A DNA stretch of 11,731 nt from Thermodesulfovibrionia bacterium (GTDB lineage: Bacteria > Nitrospirota > Thermodesulfovibrionia > UBA6902): NCBI GenBank assembly GCA_947258735.1, contig CAMYJJ010000073.1:1-11731 (forward strand). The letters run 5' to 3'. Positions 1-5,879 of this stretch are shown piece after piece (the first letter of the stretch is position 1; every line of letters starts with the position of its first letter). The position numbers were made by a program, and so were the translations under genes. Under the pieces are notes generated by a model, which was not told the DNA's origin, searched no databases, and worked only from the letters and a program-made list of their open reading frames with translations.

Positions 1-1749
1 CGTCCAAATCAGGAAGAAATAATATCCAGTTTGTTAAACCGGCAGGATGTCTTTGCTGTCATGCCTACGGGCGGGGGGAAGTCGCTCTGCTACCAGCTGC
101 CTGCCAAAATAATGGAGGGCACAACGGTTGTTATCAGTCCTCTCATTTCTTTGATGAAGGACCAGGTGGATGCTGCGCAGGAAAACGGTATCTCGGCTGC
201 CTTTATAAACAGCTCGTTGATGCCGCAGGAGACTTCTCGGGTATTTAGCTCTCTGAGAAACAATTCTCTTGATATGCTGTACATTGCACCTGAACGTTTT
301 GCCATGCCTGACTTTCTGAAGACATTACAGAATGTACCCATAGCGCTTTTTGCCATTGATGAAGCACACTGCATATCTGAGTGGGGCCATGACTTCAGAC
401 CGGATTATCTCAGTCTCTCACATATCACGGAATCCTTTCCGGGTATTCCGGTTGCAGCCTTTACTGCCACTGCCACTCAGAAGGTGCAGAACGATATTAT
501 CAGGAAGAGCGGACTCAGGTCTCCGTTTACGGTAAGGGCTTCATTTAACCGGCCCAATCTTTTCTATCGGGTAGAGAGTAAAAGGGAATTAAGGACACAG
601 ATTCTCAGAACTATAAAAAAATATCCCGGAGAACCCGGAATCATTTACCGTACTACCAGAGACTCTGTTACGGCCATGGCCGGTATGCTGCAGGACAACG
701 GAATAAAGGCGCTGCCCTATCATGCAGGACTTGCACAGGAAGAACGCAAGGCAAACCAGGACGCCTTTAACAGGGATGAAGTGCATATCATTGTGGCTAC
801 GATCGCCTTTGGCATGGGCATTGACAAATCAAATGTGCGTTTTATTATCCATGCAGATCTGCCAAAAAATATCGAGGGGTATTATCAGGAAACAGGACGG
901 TCGGGACGTGATGGTGAACCTGCGGAATGTATACTCTTTTTCGGAAGGGGAGATATCCCGAAAATAAGATATTTCATTGACAGGACAGAAGATCAAAGGG
1001 AACGGGAAGTTGCAAAGGAAAAACTGTATCAGGTAGTGAAGTATGCATCTCATAATGTCTGCAGACGCAGGCAGCTTCTCGAATATTTCGGTGAAGGGTA
1101 TAAGGATGACAACTGCAAAACCTGCGACATCTGTACAGGGAACATTGAAAAAGTTGATGTCACCACTGATGCGCAGATACTCATGTCAGCCATATCAAGG
1201 ACAGGCCAGCGTTTTGGTATCATGCATATAATTGAAATCGTGACCGGAGCCAATACAAAGCGGATCCGGGACCTGGGGCATGACAGGATCAAGACATACG
1301 GTGCCGGTAGAGACAGGGACAGACACCACTGGCGCTTTATAGTAGATGAGCTGCTCGCCCAGGAATTCATACATCAGGAAGGTGACAGGTATCCAGTAAT
1401 AAAAATCACTGACAAGGGGAAAAAAGTCCTTTTTGGCGATGATAAGGTAAGCGCCCTGAAAAGAGAAGAACCCAAAAAGAAGGACCGCATTGATCAGGAC
1501 AGTGAATTCATTGAATTTGATAAGGCCCTTTTTGAAAAACTCCGTGTACTGCGCAAGGGCCTTGCTGATCAGCAGCATGTGCCCCCCTTTATTATCTTCT
1601 CAGACAGGACCCTGCATGATATGTGCCGTCGCTTTCCCGTAACCCTGTCTGATATGGCAGAGATCATTGGTGTCGGAGCTGCCAAGCTTGAGCGCTATGG
1701 AACTGTATTCATGAAGGAAATAAAGGCATTTATGCAGAGTAAAACGTAA
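1..1749 (+). CDS. recQ: ATP-dependent DNA helicase RecQ (5' end outside the window)
   Basis: RecQ is a 3'-5' superfamily 2 DNA helicase that unwinds forks and recombination intermediates in the cytoplasm. The reading frame is open from base 1 and the first visible residues (RPNQEEII) resemble the RecQ motif 0, so probably only some tens of N-terminal residues are missing; the TTG at 31 is an internal codon, not the start. Counting from base 1: Walker A MPTGGGKS at residues 21-28, DEAH at 120-123 followed by the RecQ aromatic-rich loop (CISEWGHDFRPDY), motif III FTATAT, and motif VI GRSGRDGEP. Four cysteines (CRRRQLLEYFGEG then CKTCDIC) form the zinc site, followed by a winged-helix (RQC) region and a C-terminal HRDC domain (about FEKLRVLRKGLA to MKEIKAFM). 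All core motifs look intact. It ends at TAA 1747-1749, well separated from the tRNA downstream. Identification is firm from motifs; only the start is unknown. Confidence 0.97.
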   Translation, partial: RPNQEEIISSLLNRQDVFAVMPTGGGKSLCYQLPAKIMEGTTVVISPLISLMKDQVDAAQENGISAAFINSSLMPQETSRVFSSLRNNSLDMLYIAPERFAMPDFLKTLQNVPIALFAIDEAHCISEWGHDFRPDYLSLSHITESFPGIPVAAFTATATQKVQNDIIRKSGLRSPFTVRASFNRPNLFYRVESKRELRTQILRTIKKYPGEPGIIYRTTRDSVTAMAGMLQDNGIKALPYHAGLAQEERKANQDAFNRDEVHIIVATIAFGMGIDKSNVRFIIHADLPKNIEGYYQETGRSGRDGEPAECILFFGRGDIPKIRYFIDRTEDQREREVAKEKLYQVVKYASHNVCRRRQLLEYFGEGYKDDNCKTCDICTGNIEKVDVTTDAQILMSAISRTGQRFGIMHIIEIVTGANTKRIRDLGHDRIKTYGAGRDRDRHHWRFIVDELLAQEFIHQEGDRYPVIKITDKGKKVLFGDDKVSALKREEPKKKDRIDQDSEFIEFDKALFEKLRVLRKGLADQQHVPPFIIFSDRTLHDMCRRFPVTLSDMAEIIGVGAAKLERYGTVFMKEIKAFMQSKT

Positions 1750-1765
1750 GGGGTCCCGGAGGCAA

Positions 1766-1786
1766 GAGTTATGAGGTATGCGTTAG
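1766..1786 (+). repeat. Short heptad-periodic array (about three units)
   Basis: Three successive 7-base units, gagttat, gaggtat and gcgttag, share the pattern g-a/c-g-t/g-t-a. They belong by period and composition to the heptad family found elsewhere in the window (see 2096-2171). The last five bases (gttag, 1782-1786) can pair with ctaac at 1815-1819, so a weak, wobble-rich hairpin is possible. No T-run follows it, so I do not call it a terminator of recQ. Confidence 0.35.
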
Positions 1787-1834
1787 CGGGGAAGGGTCCA
1801 TCCCCCCATCTTTCCTAACAAAAAGCCTGTATAG

Positions 1835-1862
1835 TTGAAACTTGATCGGCTAAAGTTATAAA
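1835..1862 (+). promoter_or_regulatory. Possible sigma-70 promoter upstream of tRNA-Ser
   Basis: TTGAAA (1835-1840) and TATAAA (1857-1862) are separated by 16 bases, matching the -35/-10 consensus at five of six positions each. Transcription would start near 1869, about 130 bases before the tRNA. This is the best match I see in the gap between recQ and the tRNA. A second -10-like TATAAT at 1923-1928 has no convincing -35 partner. Consensus matching alone gives many false positives. Confidence 0.3.
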
Positions 1863-1939
1863 GTAATAGGTCGAGATCAATTGATCAGGATTACCCGATA
1901 CGAAAAGCGAAACGAAACCATTTATAATGTTTGTCACAT

Positions 1940-1969
1940 TGTAGGGACAATTCATGAATTGCCCCTACA
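1940..1969. repeat. 30-bp near-perfect palindrome of the GTAGGGGCAATTCATGAATTGCCCCTAC type
   Basis: The two 15-base halves are reverse complements with a single mismatch (A at the eighth base of the left half where G would pair). The centre is ttca/tgaa at 1951-1958. From general knowledge, palindromes of this type are dispersed in multiple copies in many bacterial genomes, so this is probably a copy of a dispersed intergenic repeat. It abuts a heptad array directly at 1970. Confidence 0.75.
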
Positions 1970-1997
1970 GCTGATCGCTGACAGCCAATGGCTAAAC
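1970..1997 (+). repeat. Heptad array, four units, single arm
   Basis: Four consecutive 7-base units (gctgatc, gctgaca, gccaatg, gctaaac) share the core gc-c/t. The array begins at the last base-pair of the palindrome at 1940-1969 and ends one base before the tRNA-Ser 5' end. The unit sequence differs from the gagt-type arrays downstream, but period and unit number are the same. I see no inverted partner arm nearby. Confidence 0.5.
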
Positions 1998-1998
1998 T

Positions 1999-2089
<91 letters not shown>

Positions 2090-2095
2090 CTGATG

Positions 2096-2171
2096 GAGTT
2101 AAGAGTCAGGAGTCAAGAGCATAGTATGAATTGTTATCTTACATAACTCTTGACTCTTTACTTGTAACTCT
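2096..2171. repeat. Inverted heptad-array element 1 (tRNA-Ser/SRP RNA gap)
   Basis: The left arm 2096-2123 reads in 7-base units gagttaa, gagtcag, gagtcaa, gagcata. The right arm 2144-2171 reads taactct, tgactct, ttacttg, taactct. The right arm is close to the reverse complement of the left, so the element can fold into a long imperfect hairpin with a loop of about 20 bases. It occupies 76 of the 88 bases between the tRNA and the SRP RNA. There is no ORF and no terminal T-run, so it is not a standard terminator, although a hairpin here could affect processing of a tRNA-SRP co-transcript. Confidence 0.8.
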
Positions 2172-2177
2172 GAATTC

Positions 2178-2289
2178 GGTCAGGCCGTTGGGCCCTGTGC
2201 AACATAATGCTGTAAATCCCGCCAGGTCCGGAAGGAAGCAACGGTAAGCAGTTATTGTGTGTGCCGCAGGATCACCTGATGGCCTGGCC
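2178..2289 (+). ncRNA. ffs: Signal recognition particle RNA, small bacterial (4.5S) type
   Basis: This RNA binds Ffh to form the SRP, which targets nascent membrane proteins to the translocon. The diagnostic Ffh-binding hairpin is present: caggtccggaaggaagca (about 2223-2240), with the GGAA tetraloop and the asymmetric internal loop. The ends pair as ggtcaggcc (2178-2186) with ggcctggcc (2281-2289), with one G-U pair. The length of about 112 nt fits the short form without an Alu domain. Exact ends are judged from the terminal pairing. The order tRNA-Ser, ffs, dnaX supports the call. Confidence 0.95.
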
Positions 2290-2301
2290 TTTAAAAAAAG
2301 A

Positions 2302-2389
2302 GAGTTAAGAGTCTAGAGTTAGGAGATAACATAGAGGAGCCGCTTTTATGATTATACCTTTTAACTCTACACTCGTAACTCCATACTCT
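2302..2389. repeat. Inverted heptad-array element 2 (SRP RNA/dnaX gap)
   Basis: The left arm 2302-2329 has the units gagttaa, gagtcta, gagttag, gagataa. The right arm 2362-2389 has taactct, acactcg, taactcc, atactct, roughly the reverse complement. The 32-base loop between them contains a good ribosome binding site and an ATG (see 2348-2401). The element fills 88 of the 108 bases between ffs and dnaX and stops 8 bases before the dnaX ATG, leaving no space for a normal dnaX ribosome binding site. Confidence 0.75.
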
Positions 2390-2401
2390 AATCAATTATG
2401 A
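2348..2401 (+). CDS. Putative 17-codon leader ORF coupled to dnaX
   Basis: ATG at 2348 is preceded by agaggag (2333-2339) with an 8-base spacer, a near-ideal Shine-Dalgarno arrangement. The ORF encodes MIIPFNSTLVTPYSNQL and ends at TGA 2399-2401, which overlaps the dnaX ATG (2398-2400) in the ATGA form typical of translational coupling. dnaX has no Shine-Dalgarno of its own: the bases just before its ATG are the AT-rich end of a heptad arm, and its frame has an in-frame TAA at 2389-2391. Inference: ribosomes enter at 2348 and re-initiate on dnaX. The peptide sequence is largely the translation of the right heptad arm, so the act of translation is more likely to matter than the peptide itself. 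No homology is known to me. Confidence 0.35.
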   Translation: MIIPFNSTLVTPYSNQL

Positions 2402-4011
2402 GCTATCTTGTTCTTGCACGTAAATGGCGTCCCCAGGGGTTTGGTGATCTTGTAGGTCAGGAGACGGTGGTCAGGACCTTTGAGAATGCTATCTCAAACG
2501 ATAAAATTGTGCATGCCTATCTGTTCTCCGGTCCCAGGGGAGTGGGAAAGACATCCTCAGCAAGGATCCTAGCAAAGGCGCTGAATTGTGAAGAAAGGTC
2601 AGGAAGCGGTCCCTGCGGCAGATGCCAGAGTTGCCAGGCCATTACTGACAGCGCTTCTGTAGATGTCTTTGAAATTGACGGTGCTTCCAATAACAGCGTT
2701 GATGCGGTGAGGGAATTAAGAGAGACCGTGAAATACGCCCCTTCCGGAGGGAAATACAAGATATATATCATTGACGAAGTTCATATGCTGAGCACGTCTG
2801 CATTTAACGCCCTGCTGAAGACCCTGGAAGAACCACCCGGGCATGTCATTTTTATATTCGCGACCACAGAGCCAAAGAAGATCCCGTCCACTATTTTATC
2901 CAGGTGTCAGCACCATGCATTCCGCAGGATATCAAAAGGCAGTATTAAGGAACAGCTTAAGAAAATCACGAAAAAAGAAAAGATTGATATCAGTGACAGG
3001 GCGCTTGATATGATTGCCAGGGCTGCTGACGGCAGTATGCGGGATGCCCTGACACTGCTTGACCAGGCATATTCATTCAGTGATTCCATAACCGAGCAGG
3101 AACTGCAGAGCCTTCTCGGACTGCCGGAGATAGACATAATCCATAACCTTTCCAAGACCATTTTGAACGGCAATATTTCTGAAACACTGATGATCATCAA
3201 GGAAGTGACTGACAGGGGAAATGATCTGCGTCAATTGACAAAGGAGCTGGTTGAACATTTCAGAAATATAGCGATCGTAAAAGTGTCTGATGATGCCGGC
3301 GCACTTCTTGAGTTCTCAGAAGATGAGATTGAGAAATATACACAATATGCATCAAAAGTAACTATAGAACAGTTGACCTTGCTTTTATCCGAGCTGCTCA
3401 GACTCGAAGGAGAGGTCAGAAGTACGATCAATCCCAGATACACCCTTGAACTCGGCCTGTTAAGGACATCATTTATTAAGGGCATGACATCGATTGAAGA
3501 TGTGGTAAAAATGATTTCCGGGCAGACTCTGCCCAGTGATACAGCGGAATCCCATGCTCCTGAAACGGACGCAGAGTCATTGAAAAAAAAAACAGTAGCG
3601 ACTGATATTGCAGTTCCTCCCCCGGTTCAAGAATTTGACAAGGATGAGACATGGAAGCAGCTGATCAATAAGATAGATGCTGATGACCACCGGCTTGCCT
3701 GTAAGCTTTCAGAAGCCAAAGTCATTAATATGAACGAATCAGAACTTGCGATAGGATTTAACGGTGGGATGTCCGTTCTTGCCGACTCGATCGAGAAAAG
3801 CTCCAGCGTTATAAAAGCAAAACTACAGGAGATAAGTGGGCGGAACATGCGTATTAAAATATCATCCCTGCCAAGGCATAAGGCCGGTCCGGACATACAG
3901 CAGATAAAAAATGAGGTCTTTGCCGAACCCATTGTTCAGGACGCGATGAAGATTTTTAACAGTTCACTTATAAGGGTTAAGTCGCTAAAAGAAGAGGATA
4001 AAACGGATTAA
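2398..4011 (+). CDS. dnaX: DNA polymerase III subunit gamma/tau (clamp loader ATPase)
   Basis: DnaX is the motor of the clamp loader that places the beta clamp on primed DNA; its tau form also bridges polymerase cores at the fork. The start MSYLVLARKWRPQ is the usual family N-terminus. Walker A GPRGVGKT lies at residues 45-52, the zinc-binding cysteines at 64, 73, 76 and 79, Walker B DEVH at 126-129, and the SRC arginine finger at 168-170. Domain III continues to about 365, then a variable linker with KKK at 396-398, then a C-terminal tau-type domain (WKQLINKID to NMRIKI). The length of 537 aa is normal for a tau. The KKK codons are part of a run of ten A (3583-3592) that could yield a truncated gamma of about 400 aa. 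No ribosome binding site precedes the ATG; see the leader ORF at 2348. It is followed by ybaB and recR as in most bacteria. Confidence 0.97.
   Translation: MSYLVLARKWRPQGFGDLVGQETVVRTFENAISNDKIVHAYLFSGPRGVGKTSSARILAKALNCEERSGSGPCGRCQSCQAITDSASVDVFEIDGASNNSVDAVRELRETVKYAPSGGKYKIYIIDEVHMLSTSAFNALLKTLEEPPGHVIFIFATTEPKKIPSTILSRCQHHAFRRISKGSIKEQLKKITKKEKIDISDRALDMIARAADGSMRDALTLLDQAYSFSDSITEQELQSLLGLPEIDIIHNLSKTILNGNISETLMIIKEVTDRGNDLRQLTKELVEHFRNIAIVKVSDDAGALLEFSEDEIEKYTQYASKVTIEQLTLLLSELLRLEGEVRSTINPRYTLELGLLRTSFIKGMTSIEDVVKMISGQTLPSDTAESHAPETDAESLKKKTVATDIAVPPPVQEFDKDETWKQLINKIDADDHRLACKLSEAKVINMNESELAIGFNGGMSVLADSIEKSSSVIKAKLQEISGRNMRIKISSLPRHKAGPDIQQIKNEVFAEPIVQDAMKIFNSSLIRVKSLKEEDKTD
3583..3592 (+). 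promoter_or_regulatory. A10 slippery run in dnaX, candidate gamma-producing frameshift or slippage site
   Basis: Ten consecutive A cover codons 396-398 (AAA AAA AAA) and the first base of ACA. Shifting to the -1 frame gives AAC AGT AGC GAC and then TGA at 3603-3605, for a product of about 402 aa. Shifting to +1 gives CAG and then TAG at 3596-3598, about 399 aa. The site sits between domain III and the tau-specific domain, where Escherichia coli (ribosomal -1 frameshift) and Thermus thermophilus (RNA polymerase slippage on an A run) make gamma. I see no strong downstream stem-loop and no upstream Shine-Dalgarno-like stimulator, which favours transcriptional slippage. Confidence 0.6.
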
Positions 4012-4063
4012 GAACTGAAGGCACAGAGTGAGAATAGTTATTACCTTTGTTCTTTGTCCCTGA
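4012..4063. repeat. Degenerate inverted heptad array in the dnaX/ybaB gap
   Basis: The 67-base gap contains ggcacagagtgag on the left and ctttgttctttgtccctgat on the right. These are partly reverse-complementary (for example aggcacagag against ctttgtccct, 8 of 10) and show traces of a 7-base spacing (ttgttct, ttgtccc). This may be a decayed relative of elements 1-3. The match is much weaker, and the call is tentative. Confidence 0.25.
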
Positions 4064-4078
4064 TTTAAAGGAGGATAT

Positions 4079-4411
4079 ATGTCCAAGAAAATGATAGGAG
4101 ACCTGATGAAGCAGGCCCAGAAGATGCAGCAGGAGATGGGCAAAATTCAGGAGGAGTCAAAGAAGAAAACCGTAGAGGCGTCTGCAGGAGGCGGCATGGT
4201 GGTCGCTGTTGCAAACGGGGCAATGGAAATCGTTTCCATAAAAATCGAGAAGGATGTGGTCAACCCTGATGACATCGAGATGCTGCAGGACCTGGTGGTT
4301 GCTGCTGTGAATGAGGCATTAAGAAGGGCACAGCAGATGGTCAGTGAGGATATGGGCAAGGTCACGGGCGGCATGAATATTCCGGGCCTTGGAAACATGT
4401 TCGGCGGATGA
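4079..4411 (+). CDS. ybaB: YbaB/EbfC family nucleoid-associated protein
   Basis: Members of this family are small dimeric DNA-binding proteins associated with the nucleoid, and the gene is almost always next to dnaX and recR. The 110-aa product has the usual organisation: an N-terminal helix rich in Met, Gln, Lys and Glu (KQAQKMQQEMGKIQEES), a central beta section (VEASAGGGMVVAVANGAMEIVSIKI) with the family GGGMV turn, an acidic helix (DDIEMLQDLVVAAVNEALRRAQ), and a glycine-rich tail ending GLGNMFGG. Length is typical. The start is secured by aaaggagg at 4067-4074, the strongest Shine-Dalgarno in this operon. The stop TGA overlaps the recR ATG by four bases (ATGA at 4408-4411), implying coupled translation. 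Confidence 0.95.
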   Translation: MSKKMIGDLMKQAQKMQQEMGKIQEESKKKTVEASAGGGMVVAVANGAMEIVSIKIEKDVVNPDDIEMLQDLVVAAVNEALRRAQQMVSEDMGKVTGGMNIPGLGNMFGG

Positions 4412-5001
4412 GTATCGGCGTTGTTGAAAACCTGATTCAGGAACTTACCAGACTTCCCGGTATCGGACGAAAGAGCGCACAGCGTCTGGCATTTTTTATT
4501 ATGGGCATGCCTGATGATGAGGCGATATCCATGGCAAATGCCATAATAGCATTAAAGGAAAACGCCCGTTTCTGCAGGGACTGCTTTAATATAACGGAAG
4601 ATGAAATCTGTTCCATTTGCAGCAATCCACACAGAAACAGGGAAAAGATATGTGTTGTTGAAGAGCCGAGCAACCTTATTGTTATTGAAAATACTAAGAT
4701 ATTTAACGGGTTGTATCACGTACTGCTAGGGGCCCTCTCCCCTATTGACGGGATAACTCCGGAAAGACTTAAAATTAATGAACTGGTTGAGCGGATCAAA
4801 CAGGGCAGTGTGAAGGAAGTCATTATTGCTACCAATCCGAATACAAAAGGGGAAACCACTGCCCAATACATATCTCAGCTTCTCAAGCCAGCTGGTGTAA
4901 AAATCAGCAGAATAGCCTATGGACTGCCGATAGGCGGAGATATTGAGTTTGCTGATGAAGTGACGCTTTCGAAAGCGCTTGAGGGCAGAAATGAGATGTA
5001 G
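4408..5001 (+). CDS. recR: Recombination mediator protein RecR
   Basis: RecR works with RecF and/or RecO to load RecA at gaps, in the cytoplasm. The 197-aa product is full length for the family. It shows the N-terminal helix-hairpin-helix (RLPGIGRKSAQRLAFFI), a four-cysteine zinc finger (CRDC then CSIC, about residues 56-72), and a Toprim domain starting at ICVVEEPSNLIVIE and including GITPERLKI and the conserved ATNPNTKGE stretch, followed by the ISRIAYGLPIGGDIEFADEVTLSKAL C-terminal signature in pieces. The start overlaps the ybaB stop (ATGA), and no separate Shine-Dalgarno is evident, so translation probably depends on ybaB. Nothing unusual in the protein. Confidence 0.97.
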   Translation: MSIGVVENLIQELTRLPGIGRKSAQRLAFFIMGMPDDEAISMANAIIALKENARFCRDCFNITEDEICSICSNPHRNREKICVVEEPSNLIVIENTKIFNGLYHVLLGALSPIDGITPERLKINELVERIKQGSVKEVIIATNPNTKGETTAQYISQLLKPAGVKISRIAYGLPIGGDIEFADEVTLSKALEGRNEM

Positions 5002-5031
5002 GGGGAATATGGCCCTGCGAGAGGGAATACG

Positions 5032-5703
5032 ATGATAATCAGGAAAACATGTGTGGCTCTCAGTATCATGCTATTGATTTCCTGTGCAGGATTAATGATC
5101 AGTCCTGATGCAGAGCTCGCTTATGGGCAGGGACTAGTCCTGTTTAATCAGGGGGACTATGAACAGGCCATCCCACATTTCCAGAGGGCCTCAGAACTTG
5201 ATGCCGATTATGCAAAGGCATATCTCTACCTTGGACGTTCATATCTGAATATCAGTCAATGGGTTGAGGCTATAGCACCCCTCCGGACCGCTTACCGTCT
5301 CTCTCCCGCGGAAACAAAAAAAGAAGCTGTCAATCTTCTGCTGGATGCTCTCGTGGGAGGAGCGCTTCAGGATATGAAGAAAGGTAACTTCAATCAATCC
5401 ATTGGATATCTCAAAGAAGCACTTGATATGGAGCCCGGTTTGGATAAAGTAAAGAACGAGCTTGTCAGTGCGTTGATTGCATATGGCGGCAATCTGATCT
5501 CAGAAGGACACTTTACCGATGCAATAATCCAGTTTTCAGAAGCGGTTGAACTGGCTCCTGCAAACATTAACGCTTATAGGGGCCTTGCAGAGGCATTTAT
5601 CAATAACGGTAATCTCTTTGATGCCATGAAGACCATTAACAGGGCCATCAACATTGCACCTTCTGAAGAAGAACGGTCTCTTTTGAGAGACCTGCTTAAT
5701 TAA
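5032..5703 (+). CDS. TPR-repeat lipoprotein
   Basis: The N-terminus MIIRKTCVALSIMLLISC has a positive start, a hydrophobic stretch and a lipobox LISC with the acceptor Cys at residue 18, so the protein is probably lipid-anchored on the outer side of the inner membrane or in the outer membrane. The remaining 205 residues form about five tetratricopeptide repeats, for example AYGQGLVLFNQGDYEQAI, YLYLGRSYLNISQWVEAI, GALQDMKKGNFNQSIGYL, GGNLISEGHFTDAIIQF and YRGLAEAFINNGNLFDAM, each followed by an A/L-x-P style turn. TPR proteins act as protein-binding scaffolds; partners cannot be read from sequence. A gaggg at 5021-5025 with a 6-base spacer supports the start. It lies 30 bases after recR, probably co-transcribed, although the function looks unrelated to recombination. 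Confidence 0.85.
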   Translation: MIIRKTCVALSIMLLISCAGLMISPDAELAYGQGLVLFNQGDYEQAIPHFQRASELDADYAKAYLYLGRSYLNISQWVEAIAPLRTAYRLSPAETKKEAVNLLLDALVGGALQDMKKGNFNQSIGYLKEALDMEPGLDKVKNELVSALIAYGGNLISEGHFTDAIIQFSEAVELAPANINAYRGLAEAFINNGNLFDAMKTINRAINIAPSEEERSLLRDLLN

Positions 5704-5767
5704 TCAGAACCTGCTGTATAAAGGTGATCCGGCCAGGAACATATTAAACCTTGTTATGCGGGTTATC

Positions 5768-5800
5768 TGGATTCCCGATCAAGGGACCGCGGGAATGACG
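5768..5800. repeat. Dispersed REP-like hairpin (GGATTCCCG / CGGGAATGACGG type)
   Basis: attcccg (5771-5777) pairs with cgggaat (5790-5796) around a 12-base loop, flanked by tgg and gacgg. From general knowledge, hairpins of the form tggattcccg...cgggaatgacgg are scattered through many proteobacterial and related genomes. It lies in the convergent gap between the TPR gene and aroKB. A run of six T at 5807-5812 is 10 bases beyond the stem, too far for a standard terminator. Confidence 0.55.
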
Positions 5801-5830
5801 GATTCATTTTTTGCGTAATTAAGTCATTAA

Positions 5831-5857
5831 TTGTGTTTACACATACTGTGAACACAA
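5831..5857. terminator. Possible bidirectional terminator hairpin between convergent operons
   Basis: ttgtgtt (5831-5837) pairs with aacacaa (5851-5857), and inside it caca (5840-5843) pairs with tgtg (5847-5850) over a 3-base loop, with a two-base bulge. It lies 22 bases beyond the aroKB stop on the - strand and downstream of the TPR gene on the + strand. Neither side has a clean T-run directly after the stem, so termination is only suggested by position. The inverted symmetry could equally be a protein-binding site. Confidence 0.3.
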
Positions 5858-5879
5858 ATCTGGACTCTTACATTTTATT

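Noticed and set aside
1195..1578. 127-aa reverse-strand ORF inside recQ
   Set aside because: It lies wholly antisense to well-conserved RecQ codons, has no family resemblance and no translation signals; a shadow frame.
1782..1819. Hairpin after recQ as a Rho-independent terminator
   Set aside because: gttag/ctaac pairing is short, the inner stem relies on several wobbles and mismatches, and no T-run follows on the + strand.
2096..2389. Repeated units near the tRNA/SRP genes as a CRISPR array
   Set aside because: Units are only 7 bases, contiguous and inverted; there are no 25-35 base repeats with unique spacers and no cas genes.
3601..3614. actg/cagt stem after the dnaX A10 run as a frameshift stimulator
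   Set aside because: Only four base pairs; too weak to support the frameshift claim.
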